A stretch of 64,000 nucleotides of DNA from Herbinix sp. (GTDB lineage Bacteria; Bacillota; Clostridia; Lachnospirales; Lachnospiraceae). Below are positions 26,035 through 35,515 of this stretch, one piece after another. The stretch spans positions 1 to 64,000 of the forward strand of contig JAQZBN010000030.1 of NCBI GenBank assembly GCA_029238935.1, given 5' to 3'. Made by a program: the position numbers and the translations under genes. The notes beneath the pieces are model-generated. The model was not told the DNA's origin, did no database searches, and saw only the letters and a program-made list of their open reading frames with translations. Numbering within the stretch: position 1 is the stretch's first letter; every line of letters begins with the position of its first letter.

Positions 26035-26898
26035 TTATCTTTGATTTCCCATAAAGAAGAGTGCTACCGTTCCTGGGCCGGAATGAGCTCCGATGGTAGG
26101 ACTAACGTAGTTAATCAAGAAATTTTGAATACCAAAACGTTCTTTGATTAAGGAAGCCACGTATTCAGCATCTTCCAGACAATCACCATGGCTGATGAAT
26201 ACAATATCATTCTTAAAACCATTCATACGTTTTTCCATATTATCAACTAAATTGATTAAGGATTTTTTTCTTCCTCTTACATTTTCCAGCGGAATTAAGC
26301 GACCTTCGTCATCTACATGAAGAACTGGTTTTACATTAATTAGAGTACCAATGATGGCTGTAGTCTTAGAAACACGACCACCGCGATGCAGATGATGAAG
26401 ATCATCCACTGTAAACATATGGCAGAAGTTCTTTTTGTTTTTTTCAATCCAATCAACAGTATCATTAATTGACTTGCCTTCTGCTTTTAACTGTACTGCT
26501 TTATGAACAAATAAACCTTCACCTAAAGAAGCGCAGAGAGAATCAATTACGATGATTTTTGCTTCGGGATTTTCTTCGCATAACTCTCTCGCCACTGTAG
26601 TTGCAACCGAACAGCTTCCACTCAGCGCAGAAGAGAAGGCGATATGCAAGATATCATATCCTTCCTTTAATAACCTGGTGAATAAAACCTTAGCATTATC
26701 CGGATTGGCAGCCATAGTTGTCGGCATTGCACCACCACGCATCTTGGAGTAGAACTCCTTTGGATCAAGATCCACCTGATCACCATAAACATTTCCGTTA
26801 AAAGTATAATATAAAGGAAGTAAACCAATTTTATTCTTCTCAAAATATTCTTTTGGTAAATCGCAGGTTGAATCCGTCGTAATGATAAATTCTTTCAT
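26035..26898 (-). CDS. DegV family fatty-acid-binding protein
   Basis: 287 residues. The start ITTDSTCDLP and the later HRGGRVSKTTA are DegV signatures; the family binds a fatty acid between two lobes, often as the FakB partner of the FakA kinase in phospholipid synthesis. The C-terminal IGAHSGPGTVALFF is also typical. A TTG seven codons upstream is open, but the ATG at 26898, with AAAGGA upstream, matches the family start. It is monocistronic. No FakA gene is in the window, so its partner is elsewhere or it has another lipid role. Confidence 0.9.
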   Translation of the reverse strand: MKEFIITTDSTCDLPKEYFEKNKIGLLPLYYTFNGNVYGDQVDLDPKEFYSKMRGGAMPTTMAANPDNAKVLFTRLLKEGYDILHIAFSSALSGSCSVATTVARELCEENPEAKIIVIDSLCASLGEGLFVHKAVQLKAEGKSINDTVDWIEKNKKNFCHMFTVDDLHHLHRGGRVSKTTAIIGTLINVKPVLHVDDEGRLIPLENVRGRKKSLINLVDNMEKRMNGFKNDIVFISHGDCLEDAEYVASLIKERFGIQNFLINYVSPTIGAHSGPGTVALFFMGNQR

Positions 26899-27145
26899 AA
26901 TCAGCACCAATCCTTTCAAGGGGGTTTTATTTTCCCTTATGTTTCATTTTATATTAAAAATAAATAATGTAGTATTTATAACGATATCATATATTATATC
27001 ATACCGTACTCCATCGTTTCAATAGTATTTACCAGAAATGTTAATATATCGCATTTACTTATTAGTTATTGCAAAAAACTCTTTTCATATGCATATACTT
27101 GTGATATAATAGCAAAAAGTTAATAGATGCTAAGGAGGCAGAAAA

Positions 27146-27286
27146 ATGAAGCATATCAAGACTTTAAATACTAGAAATCTGAAAGACACAATGAAAAAGG
27201 GCGGCTGCGGAGAATGCCAAACTTCTTGTCAATCAGCATGCAAAACATCCTGTACAGTAGGAAATCAGAGTTGTGAAAACAAATAA
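27146..27286 (+). CDS. scfA: SCIFF ribosomally made peptide precursor
   Basis: 46 residues with the family leader KHIKTLNTRNLKDTMKKGG and six cysteines at 21, 24, 28, 32, 36 and 43 (six cysteines in forty-five residues). SCIFF peptides are near-universal in Clostridia and are modified by a radical-SAM enzyme that forms a Cys-to-Thr thioether. Threonines follow several cysteines here, including Thr26 and Thr37. A strong AAGGAGG lies nine bases before the ATG. The maturase is encoded 247 bases downstream beyond a terminator hairpin, so the peptide may be made in excess of its enzyme. The mature role is unknown. Confidence 0.96.
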   Translation: MKHIKTLNTRNLKDTMKKGGCGECQTSCQSACKTSCTVGNQSCENK

Positions 27287-27337
27287 TTGATTTAAGTACA
27301 GAAAGTACATAATTTTCGGTAAATAATTACTAATAAG

Positions 27338-27371
27338 CAAGACCTCACTTTTTGGTGGGGTCTTGTAAAAA
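27338..27371 (+). terminator. Terminator or attenuator between scfA and scfB
   Basis: CAAGACCTCAC (27338-27348) pairs with GTGGGGTCTTG (27355-27365), 11 bp with two G-U pairs. The tail is TAAAAAG, so termination may be partial. This would set scfA expression above scfB. Confidence 0.65.
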
Positions 27372-27438
27372 GTTTGCCGATAGAATAACGAAGGGTTACA
27401 TAGTATCGTATTTGCAAAACGAAAGTTAACTTATATAT

Positions 27439-27506
27439 GGGGCTGCCTCAAGATATTTCTTCTGCGAATCATTCATTTGATCGGAAATGTATTTTGAGAC
27501 AGTCCC
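27439..27506. repeat. 68-bp palindromic element with 17-bp ends
   Basis: Left end GGGGCTGCCTCAAGATA (27439-27455) is complementary to the right end 27490-27506 at 14 of 17 positions, with two more as G-U in RNA. The 34-bp interior has no coding content. Ends of the type GGGGCTGTCTCAAAA occur at some insertion sequences, so a MITE-like remnant is possible. If transcribed it forms a large hairpin 28 nt upstream of the scfB start. Confidence 0.6.
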
Positions 27507-27533
27507 ATTCATGTTGGAATTGGAGGATTTTAA

Positions 27534-28967
27534 GTGGTTCATCAATATAAAAATAATGGTTTTAATATAGTTCTGGATGTAAACAGCGGTAATGTTCATG
27601 TTGTTGACGATTTGGCTTATGATATCATTGAGATGTATGAAACGAACAATCAAGAAAGCATCATAGTAGCTATGGTTGAAAAATATACACAGCCAGAATA
27701 CATGAAGGCGTTAAACGGTCACGGCGTTGATTTTACGGATCACGTGGAATCTCTTGTTCGCCAAATTCTCGAGGTGCTTGAGGATATTGGTACGTTAAAA
27801 AAGGATGGAGTATTATTTACCCAAGATATATACGAAAGTTATATCAAAGACTTTAAGCAGCGTTCTACCGTTGTAAAAGCCTTATGTTTACATATTGCCC
27901 ATGACTGTAATCTTGCTTGCAAATACTGCTTCGCTGAAGAAGGGGAATATTGCGGTGACCGTTCTTTGATGAGCTATGAGGTAGGTAAGCAGGCCCTTGA
28001 TTTCTTAGTTGCTAATTCGGGAAATAGAAGAAATCTTGAAGTAGATTTCTTTGGAGGGGAACCTCTGATGAATTTCCAGGTAGTTAAGGATTTAGTGAAG
28101 TACGGAAGAGAACTGGAAAAATCTCATAATAAAAAGTTTCGTTTTACCCTTACCACCAACGGAGTTCTATTAAATGATGAAATCATGGAATTTGCAAATC
28201 AGGAGATGAGCAATGTTGTATTAAGTATTGACGGGCGTAAAGAAGTCAATGACCGGATGAGACCCAGCAGAAACGGAAAGGGTAGTTATGAATTAATTCT
28301 GCCTAAATTCCAAAAGCTCGCGGAAAGCAGAAATCAAACAAATTATTATGTACGTGGAACCTTTACTCATAATAACCTGGATTTTTCTGAGGATGTAAAG
28401 CATCTTGCTGATTTAGGTTTCAAGCAGATTTCAGTGGAACCGGTCGTAGCCCTACCGGAGGAGCCTTATGCAATTAAAGAAGAAGATCTGCCCTTCCTCT
28501 TTGAAGAATATGATAAATTGGCGAAATTCATGCTGGAACGGAAAAAAGAAGGAAAAGATTTTAATTTCTTCCACTTTATGATTGATTTATCCGGAGGACC
28601 TTGTGTAGCAAAAAGATTGTCTGGCTGTGGTTCAGGAACGGAATATCTGGCAGTTACTCCGTGGGGAGACTTCTACCCATGCCATCAGTTTGTAGGTCAA
28701 CAGGAATTTCTTCTGGGAAATGTATTCGATGGTATAAAAGAGACTACCTTATGTGAAGAATTTAAACATTGTAATGTTTACTCAAAGGATAAGTGTAAGG
28801 ATTGTTTTGCTAGATTCTATTGCAGCGGCGGTTGTGCAGCAAATTCATATAAATTTCATGGAAGTATCCATGATGCTTACGATATTGGCTGTGAGCTTCA
28901 GAAGAAACGGGTTGAATGTGCAATCATGTTAAAAGCGGCAGAAGCACAAGATGAGATTGATGAGTAA
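27534..28967 (+). CDS. scfB: SCIFF radical-SAM maturase (ScfB-type)
   Basis: 477 residues. Radical-SAM [4Fe-4S] cysteines are in HDCNLACKYCF (Cys125, 129, 132). The N-terminal ~100 residues, beginning with the VHQYKNNGFNIVLDVNSGN segment, form the peptide-binding region of this family. The C-terminal SPASM/twitch region contains GCGSGTEYLAV, CKDCFARFYCSGGCAAN and further cysteines for auxiliary clusters. It installs a thioether crosslink in the SCIFF peptide. The start is GTG 27534, supported by GGAGG seven bases upstream. An M50 protease gene follows after 30 bases. An auxiliary-cluster count would need alignment, but no key cysteine looks lost. Confidence 0.95.
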   Translation: MVHQYKNNGFNIVLDVNSGNVHVVDDLAYDIIEMYETNNQESIIVAMVEKYTQPEYMKALNGHGVDFTDHVESLVRQILEVLEDIGTLKKDGVLFTQDIYESYIKDFKQRSTVVKALCLHIAHDCNLACKYCFAEEGEYCGDRSLMSYEVGKQALDFLVANSGNRRNLEVDFFGGEPLMNFQVVKDLVKYGRELEKSHNKKFRFTLTTNGVLLNDEIMEFANQEMSNVVLSIDGRKEVNDRMRPSRNGKGSYELILPKFQKLAESRNQTNYYVRGTFTHNNLDFSEDVKHLADLGFKQISVEPVVALPEEPYAIKEEDLPFLFEEYDKLAKFMLERKKEGKDFNFFHFMIDLSGGPCVAKRLSGCGSGTEYLAVTPWGDFYPCHQFVGQQEFLLGNVFDGIKETTLCEEFKHCNVYSKDKCKDCFARFYCSGGCAANSYKFHGSIHDAYDIGCELQKKRVECAIMLKAAEAQDEIDE

Positions 28968-28997
28968 TAGTAACACTATTTAGTTAAGGAGTGAAAC

Positions 28998-30161
28998 ATG
29001 AGGAAGGAAAAAGCGGATAATAAGAAGTCAAGGAAACAAAATTTTAGAACTATTCTTATACCCGTAGCGATCGGGATTATCATTGGTCTGGCTGCCAGTA
29101 TATTAGCAAAAGATTTTTTGATTAATTATATCTATGATGACAATCTTTTGTTAGGATTGTTGAAAATATATGGATTAATCTTCTTAATGATAATTTTATA
29201 CCTACTACAAATCATTCAGCATGAAGCAGGACATTTGATCTTTGGTTTATTAACCGGTTATTCCTTTGTTTCTTTTCGAGTTGGCTCCTTAACCTTCATT
29301 AAAGAAGATGGTAAATTAAAGCGGAAAAAGTTTAACATCCCCGGTACTGCGGGTCAGTGCTTGATGGCACCACCGGAGTGCGGAGATGAGAATTTTCCGT
29401 TTCAACTGTATAATTATGGAGGGGTGTTGATGAATTTTATCACATCCCTTCTTGCGATTCTATTCTTTATTTTCCTATCAAATATACCAGTAGTATTACA
29501 AGTCATGCTTGTATTCTATGGAGGATTAGGAATACTACTTGGTCTGATGAATGCAATTCCTATGAAGATTGGTGGGATCGCCAATGACGGGCTTAATATC
29601 AGCTATATGCGTAAAAATAAAACAGCGAGAAAAGCGTTTTATCTGCAGCTAAATGTTAATGCAATGCAAAGTAAAGGCATACGACTAAAGGATATGCCGG
29701 TAGAATGGTTTGAATTATCCGAAGAAGAGGATCTTACGAATACGTTAATTGCATTTGTAAAGATGATGGAGTATTATCGCTATTTGGATAAAATGGATTT
29801 TGATCGTGCAAAGGAAACTTTATCTGTATTTCTTCCGATAGAAAGTAGACTACCAAAGTTGTATCGATATATGATCATGGCAGAGCGAGCATTTTTTACC
29901 CTGATTCCGGAACGACATGTGTACCAGGCAAAAAGGGCTTTCACCAGGGAAGTATTAGCTATTATGAAAGCTGCAAGGTTTGATATTGGAATGAAACGCA
30001 TTAAATACGCGTATTTATGCAGATATCTTTCCGATGGTAAAGGGGCAGAGAAGTGTTATCAGGAAGCCATAGGGTTATCGAAAGTCTACCCTATACGGGC
30101 TGAAGCGGAATCAAATCTCTTAATAATCGAGTACATCAAAGAATTAAATCAAAATGATTAG
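28998..30161 (+). CDS. M50-like membrane zinc protease next to SCIFF genes
   Basis: 387 residues. After a basic N-terminus and a first helix, a second helix carries the zinc motif HEAGH (in IIQHEAGHLIFGLL). Two more helices follow with YNYGGVLMNF, and the third-ligand region is near NAIPMKIGGIANDGLN. The last ~180 residues are soluble and helical, possibly repeat-like. This is the architecture of site-2-type intramembrane peptidases. It begins 30 bases after scfB with AAGGAG, so co-transcription with the maturase is likely. It may process or export the SCIFF peptide, or be unrelated; nothing in the sequence proves either. Confidence 0.8.
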   Translation: MRKEKADNKKSRKQNFRTILIPVAIGIIIGLAASILAKDFLINYIYDDNLLLGLLKIYGLIFLMIILYLLQIIQHEAGHLIFGLLTGYSFVSFRVGSLTFIKEDGKLKRKKFNIPGTAGQCLMAPPECGDENFPFQLYNYGGVLMNFITSLLAILFFIFLSNIPVVLQVMLVFYGGLGILLGLMNAIPMKIGGIANDGLNISYMRKNKTARKAFYLQLNVNAMQSKGIRLKDMPVEWFELSEEEDLTNTLIAFVKMMEYYRYLDKMDFDRAKETLSVFLPIESRLPKLYRYMIMAERAFFTLIPERHVYQAKRAFTREVLAIMKAARFDIGMKRIKYAYLCRYLSDGKGAEKCYQEAIGLSKVYPIRAEAESNLLIIEYIKELNQND

Positions 30162-30560
30162 GTTTACAGAAGTTTAATAATAGATGAAAACAGGATGAAT
30201 CCTTACGCATTATGATACTGTGATAGACTTTTTACGAATGAGGATCGTTCATAGCCGTACAAAAGAACTTATTGCTTTTGTATAGGACCTCAATAAAAAG
30301 TGAATTACTGGTAGCTATTGATAATGTTAAGAAAAAACTATAATATGTAAGTATCATAAGATACCTTGTTTTAAATGCATATTATAATTATTTGTTTTGG
30401 TCTATCATGATATGAATGTTACATATCTCATGAAACACATGTAAACACATGACATCAATACAAATAAAAAAACTGATAGCTCATTTAAAGGCACATTATG
30501 ATATGGAGCAGAACATAAAGTAAATAGATCCATAGACTTCAGGTAGAGCAGGAGGGTGAC
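30162..30560. other. Intergenic region before recJ
   Basis: 399 bases with no convincing gene. It contains a small hairpin TACAAAAG/CTTTTGTA (30258-30282) without a U-tract. I see no consensus promoter, although recJ needs one here or read-through from upstream. Confidence 0.5.
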
Positions 30561-32381
30561 ATGGAAAACTGGGTAATAAAAAACAAAAAAGCTGATTTCG
30601 AACAATTAGTAAAGCAGTTTGGCATCAGTGAGGTGATCGCCCGTTGCTTGGTTAATAAAGGTTTGTTAGAGAAACAAGAGATAGAAAACTTTTTGCATCC
30701 AAAACTTTCAAGGCTGCATCATCCACTCCTTATGAAGGATATGCAAAAGGCATGTGAGATTTTAACTTCCTTTATAAATGATGGAAAAAAGATACGGATT
30801 ATAGGCGATTATGATGTGGATGGGGTTATCTCTACTTATATTCTCTATACAACTTTACTTAAAATTGGAGCTAATGTCGATTATGAAATTCCGGATCGAG
30901 TGAAAGATGGTTACGGAATGAATATACAAATGGTAGAAGCATGTTATAAAGATAAGGTGGACTTAATACTTACCTGTGACAACGGAATATCCGCAATCGA
31001 TCAGATAGCAAAAGCAAAAGAATATGGTATGACAGTGATTGTCACGGATCATCATGATTTAGTACATACAGATACGGGTGAAATCCTTCTTCCCGATGCG
31101 GATGCGTTACTTAATCCAAAACAGCCGGACTGCAAGTATCCTTATAAAGGGTTATGCGGTGCGGGAGTTGCTTATAAATTATTAATGGCGTTAATAGATT
31201 ATATTACGAACAGAACAACCCTATACGAATTGCATGAACAAAAAGCTTCATTGGGACAAAAAGTTTCGGTAGTATTAGGACAGTCTTTTGAGTCTGAGTT
31301 ACTCTCATATGTGGCGATCGCAACGGTATGTGATGTTATGGAACTATTGGACGAAAATAGAATCATTGTAAAACATGGTTTAAATTTACTAAAAAATACG
31401 AATAATTATGGTTTATTAGCATTAATGGATGCTAGCAATATTGATAAAGAACAGTTAAGTACTTTCCACTTAGGTTATGTGCTTGGTCCTTGTCTCAATG
31501 CGTCGGGACGGCTTAACACAGCAAAGAGAGGGCTTGAACTATTATTGTCTGATACTGCAGAGAAAGCAATTCCTCTTGCAGAGGAAGTCAGAGGACTCAA
31601 CGAAGTAAGAAAAGATATGACAGCCCTTGGAGTTACCATGGCAATTGATCAGATCGAGAACAGCTCTTTAAAAATGGATAAGGTACTTGTTGTATACCTA
31701 AAAGATTGCCATGAAAGCTTAGCAGGGATTATAGCAGGAAGATTAAGGGAAAAATATTACAAACCAGCAATTGTATTAACCGATGCAGAAGATAGTAGTG
31801 TCAAAGGTTCTGCAAGATCAATAGAACTATATAATATTTATGAAGAATTATCAAAATGCAGAGATTTGTTACTTAAAATGGGAGGTCATCCAATGGCCGC
31901 AGGACTATCTCTGACAGAAGCAAACATAGAATCCTTACGATTAAGACTAAATTCTATGACAACTTTATCAGAGGAAATGCTGATACCGAAAGTAACTATT
32001 GATATTCATTTACCTCTTGGGTTTGTATCAGAAACCCTGGTAAATGAATTGAAGCAATTAGAGCCTTTTGGTAAAGGAAATGAGAAGCCTTTATTTGCTG
32101 AAAAGGATCTTCAGATTAAATCGGCTATGGTGATTGGTAAAAACAGCAGTGGTATTCGTTTTCGTTTGATTAATTCATATCAAAAGGAAATGGAAGCACT
32201 ATACTTCGGTGATGTCGAGACTTTCTTTACTTATATTGCAGATCTCTATGGAACCGAAGAAGCAGAAAAACTTAGAATGGGAAGAAGCACAAAAATAAAA
32301 CTGATGATTACTTACTTTCCAAGGATAAATGAATATAATGGTACCAAAACGGTTCAAATTCTCATTCAGAATTACAGGTAG
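30561..32381 (+). CDS. recJ: Single-stranded-DNA-specific exonuclease RecJ
   Basis: 606 residues. The DHH phosphoesterase motifs are present: GDYDVDG (82-88), CDNGIS (139-144), and TDHHD (162-166). The DHHA1 motif appears as CLNASGRLNTAK and GGHPMAAGLSL. RecJ degrades single-stranded DNA 5' to 3' in recombination and mismatch repair. GGAGGGTG precedes ATG 30561. It begins a housekeeping run with apt, rel and others. Confidence 0.93.
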   Translation: MENWVIKNKKADFEQLVKQFGISEVIARCLVNKGLLEKQEIENFLHPKLSRLHHPLLMKDMQKACEILTSFINDGKKIRIIGDYDVDGVISTYILYTTLLKIGANVDYEIPDRVKDGYGMNIQMVEACYKDKVDLILTCDNGISAIDQIAKAKEYGMTVIVTDHHDLVHTDTGEILLPDADALLNPKQPDCKYPYKGLCGAGVAYKLLMALIDYITNRTTLYELHEQKASLGQKVSVVLGQSFESELLSYVAIATVCDVMELLDENRIIVKHGLNLLKNTNNYGLLALMDASNIDKEQLSTFHLGYVLGPCLNASGRLNTAKRGLELLLSDTAEKAIPLAEEVRGLNEVRKDMTALGVTMAIDQIENSSLKMDKVLVVYLKDCHESLAGIIAGRLREKYYKPAIVLTDAEDSSVKGSARSIELYNIYEELSKCRDLLLKMGGHPMAAGLSLTEANIESLRLRLNSMTTLSEEMLIPKVTIDIHLPLGFVSETLVNELKQLEPFGKGNEKPLFAEKDLQIKSAMVIGKNSSGIRFRLINSYQKEMEALYFGDVETFFTYIADLYGTEEAEKLRMGRSTKIKLMITYFPRINEYNGTKTVQILIQNYR

Positions 32382-32566
32382 TGGTATTTTTCGAGAATTT
32401 TTATGCATATTTTGCTAAGGCAGAGAGATTTAAGCTTTACGAAGTGTCGGCTATAGTGATATAATTACATTTTATAAGAGACGGAACAACAAAAAGAAGA
32501 ATATAGAGGCAGAATCATGGACAAAAAAGTAGAATTGGAATTTGCATGATTCAGAAAGAGGAAAAA

Positions 32567-33091
32567 ATGAAAAAAGTTGAAGAGTATGTAAGAAGCATAC
32601 CAGATTTTCCGGAACCGGGAATTATATTTCGTGATGTAACCAGTGTATTACAGGATAAGGATGGTTTACGATTAGCGATTGACCAAATGCAAGATCTCCT
32701 TCAGGGATTGGAATTTGATGTTATCGTTGGACCCGAATCCAGAGGATTTATCTTTGGTGTACCGATTGCTTATAATTTAAATAAAGCTTTTATTCCGATC
32801 AGAAAGAAAGGAAAGCTTCCCTGCGAAACAATTTCAATGGACTATGATTTGGAATACGGCAAAGCAACCATAGAGATGCATAAGGATGCGATTAAACCAG
32901 GACAGAGAGTGGTTATCGTTGATGATCTGATTGCTACCGGTGGTACAATTGAAGCTATTACAAAGCTCATTGAAACCCTTGGTGGAGAAGTAATCAAAAT
33001 CATCTTCTTAATGGAGCTCAAAGGGTTAAATGGACGTGATAAATTAAAAGGCTATAATGTGGATGCTGTAATACAATACGAAGGTAAATAG
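32567..33091 (+). CDS. apt: Adenine phosphoribosyltransferase
   Basis: 174 residues. Cytosolic purine-salvage enzyme making AMP from adenine and PRPP. The start KKVEEYVRSIPDFPEPGI, the ARG-like PESRGFIFG, and the PRPP loop VVIVDDLIATGGT are all present. An ATG at 32546 is in frame, but AAAGAGG sits five bases before ATG 32567 and the shorter form matches the family. The order recJ-apt-rel is common in clostridial genomes. Confidence 0.95.
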   Translation: MKKVEEYVRSIPDFPEPGIIFRDVTSVLQDKDGLRLAIDQMQDLLQGLEFDVIVGPESRGFIFGVPIAYNLNKAFIPIRKKGKLPCETISMDYDLEYGKATIEMHKDAIKPGQRVVIVDDLIATGGTIEAITKLIETLGGEVIKIIFLMELKGLNGRDKLKGYNVDAVIQYEGK

Positions 33092-33186
33092 TGTAATCCA
33101 ATAAAAATCTTATTTTGTATTAAATTAAAGGTTAAGTAGTATGACTGTTAACTTAGATGTAATTTACTTGAATAGGTGGTGATAAC

Positions 33187-35481
33187 GTGGATTCAAATAA
33201 ATCGAACTTGAATAGTGATAAGGTGGATGACCAGCTGATCTTTACCAAACCAGCTGATTTTACCGCACCGGAAGTGTTATACCAGGAATTAATAGATAAG
33301 ATCCGTAGTTATCATCCTTCTGCAGATATCACGATGATAGAGAAAGCATATCATCTTGCGAACAATGCTCATAAGGATCAACATCGCAAATCAGGGGAGC
33401 CGTATATCATTCATCCCTTGTGTGTAGCGAATATTCTTGCTGAACTGGAATTAGATAAGGAGAGTATTGTTGCAGGTATCCTTCATGATGTTGTGGAAGA
33501 CACGGTATTAACTTCAGAAGAGATCGCATCAAAATTCTCAGAAGAAATTGCACTCTTAGTGGATGGTGTAACTAAATTAACACAACTGAATTATTCCATG
33601 GATAAAGTGGAGATCCAAGCAGAGAATTTGCGGAAGATGTTTCTTGCCATGGCAAAAGACATCCGTGTTATTTTGATCAAACTGGCAGACCGGTTACACA
33701 ATATGCGTACCTTAAAGTATATGGAACCGGAGAAGCAAAAAGAAAAAGCCCGAGAGACCATGGACATTTATGCTCCAATAGCGCAAAGACTCGGTATCTC
33801 TAAGATTAAGATAGAACTGGATGATTTATCATTAAAATATTTGGAGCCGGAAGTTTATAAAGATCTGGCAGAGAAGATTGCCACAAAGAAGAGTGAACGA
33901 CAGGCTTATATTGATAGTATAGTAGATGAAGTAAAAACCCATATTGAGAATTCGGGAATTTCTGCCAAAACAGACGGTCGGATCAAACATTTCTTTAGTA
34001 TTTATAAAAAGATGGTAAATCAGAACAAGACCTTGGATCAGATTTACGATCTATTTGCTGTACGTATTGTTGTTGATTCGATCAAAGACTGTTATGCTGC
34101 TCTTGGCGTGATTCATGAGATGTATAAACCAATACCAGGACGTTTCAAGGATTACATCGCTATGCCGAAACCGAACATGTACCAGTCCCTGCACACAACG
34201 CTTATTGGACCGAAGGGACAACCTTTTGAGATACAAATTCGTACCTACGAGATGCATCGTACAGCGGAATATGGTATTGCTGCACACTGGAAGTATAAAG
34301 AAGCACAGGATGGCAAAGATACCAACAAATCGGAAGAAGAGAAGCTTACTTGGCTTCGTCAGGTGCTGGAGTGGCAGAGAGATTTGTCCGATAACAAAGA
34401 ATTCTTAAGCCTACTAAAAAATGATTTCGATTTATTTTCTGATAGTGTATACTGCTTTACTCCGACCGGAGATGTAAAAACTCTGCCGACCGGTTCTAAT
34501 CCAATTGATTTTGCTTACAGTATTCACAGTGCCGTAGGTAATAAGATGGTAGGAGCCAGAGTAAACGGTAAACTGGAACCGATCGATTATGTCATCCAAA
34601 ACGGTGATCGAATCGAAATTATTACTTCCCAGAACTCCAAAGGACCAAGTCGTGACTGGCTTTCCATTGTAAAGAGTACGCAGGCGAAGAATAAGATCAA
34701 TCAGTGGTTTAAATCAGAGTTAAAAGATGATAATATCAATCGGGGTAAGGAATTAATTACTACCTATTGTAAAGCAAAAAGTATCGTTCTCAGTGATTTA
34801 TTGAAACCGGATTATATGAATGCGGTTATGCGAAAATATGGATTCCGCGATTGGGAATCTGTCCTGGCAGCCATCGGACACGGTGGTATCAAGGAAGCAC
34901 CTATCGTAAATAAGCTACAGGAAGAGTATAACAAAAAGCATAAGAAAGAAATCACGGATGAAAATATATTAGATAGTATTGCCGATTTTAGAGAAACACG
35001 CCCTCAGAAAAAATCCAAGAGCGGTATCGTCGTGGAAGGAATTCATGACGTTGCAGTTCGTTTTTCTAAATGCTGCAGCCCTGTTCCTGGAGATGAAATT
35101 GTTGGCTTTGTCACCAGAGGTAGAGGTGTGTCCATTCATAGAACGGATTGTATCAATGTGATCAATTTACCGGAAGATGATAGAGCTAGACTCATTGATG
35201 CAGAATGGAATGTTCCGGATGGCGGCAAGGAAGTAAACGGGGTATATTTAGCGGAGATAAAAATATACGCCAATAACAGAACAGGGGTATTGGTAGACAT
35301 ATCAAAAGTTTTAACTGAGAATAAAATCGATGTTACCTCAATGAATGTCAGAACCAGTAAGCAAGGGAAAGCTACCATCAGTATTGGTTTTGAAATTAAT
35401 GGAAAACAACAATTAAACGAGATCATTGCTAAAATTCGCAATGTGGAGAGTATCATAGATATTGAACGTACCATGGGGTAA
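33187..35481 (+). CDS. rel: Bifunctional (p)ppGpp synthetase/hydrolase
   Basis: 764 residues in the standard long RSH layout. The HD hydrolase domain has GILHDVVEDT (His100-Asp101). The synthetase region contains DGRIKHFFSIYKKM and FKDYIAMPKPNMYQSLHTT. TGS follows (FTPTGDVKTLPTGSNPIDFA), then the CCSPVPGDEIVGFVTRG region and a C-terminal ACT domain (NNRTGVLVDISKVL). It makes and degrades the stringent alarmone. Both active sites look intact. The start is GTG 33187 with AGGTGG upstream. Confidence 0.95.
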   Translation: MDSNKSNLNSDKVDDQLIFTKPADFTAPEVLYQELIDKIRSYHPSADITMIEKAYHLANNAHKDQHRKSGEPYIIHPLCVANILAELELDKESIVAGILHDVVEDTVLTSEEIASKFSEEIALLVDGVTKLTQLNYSMDKVEIQAENLRKMFLAMAKDIRVILIKLADRLHNMRTLKYMEPEKQKEKARETMDIYAPIAQRLGISKIKIELDDLSLKYLEPEVYKDLAEKIATKKSERQAYIDSIVDEVKTHIENSGISAKTDGRIKHFFSIYKKMVNQNKTLDQIYDLFAVRIVVDSIKDCYAALGVIHEMYKPIPGRFKDYIAMPKPNMYQSLHTTLIGPKGQPFEIQIRTYEMHRTAEYGIAAHWKYKEAQDGKDTNKSEEEKLTWLRQVLEWQRDLSDNKEFLSLLKNDFDLFSDSVYCFTPTGDVKTLPTGSNPIDFAYSIHSAVGNKMVGARVNGKLEPIDYVIQNGDRIEIITSQNSKGPSRDWLSIVKSTQAKNKINQWFKSELKDDNINRGKELITTYCKAKSIVLSDLLKPDYMNAVMRKYGFRDWESVLAAIGHGGIKEAPIVNKLQEEYNKKHKKEITDENILDSIADFRETRPQKKSKSGIVVEGIHDVAVRFSKCCSPVPGDEIVGFVTRGRGVSIHRTDCINVINLPEDDRARLIDAEWNVPDGGKEVNGVYLAEIKIYANNRTGVLVDISKVLTENKIDVTSMNVRTSKQGKATISIGFEINGKQQLNEIIAKIRNVESIIDIERTMG

Positions 35482-35515
35482 ATGTTACACGGTATTGATG
35501 GAAAGGGATGAAAAC

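Noticed and set aside
27439..27506. Complete insertion sequence
   Set aside because: Only 68 bp with no transposase; at most a MITE-like remnant or a leader hairpin.
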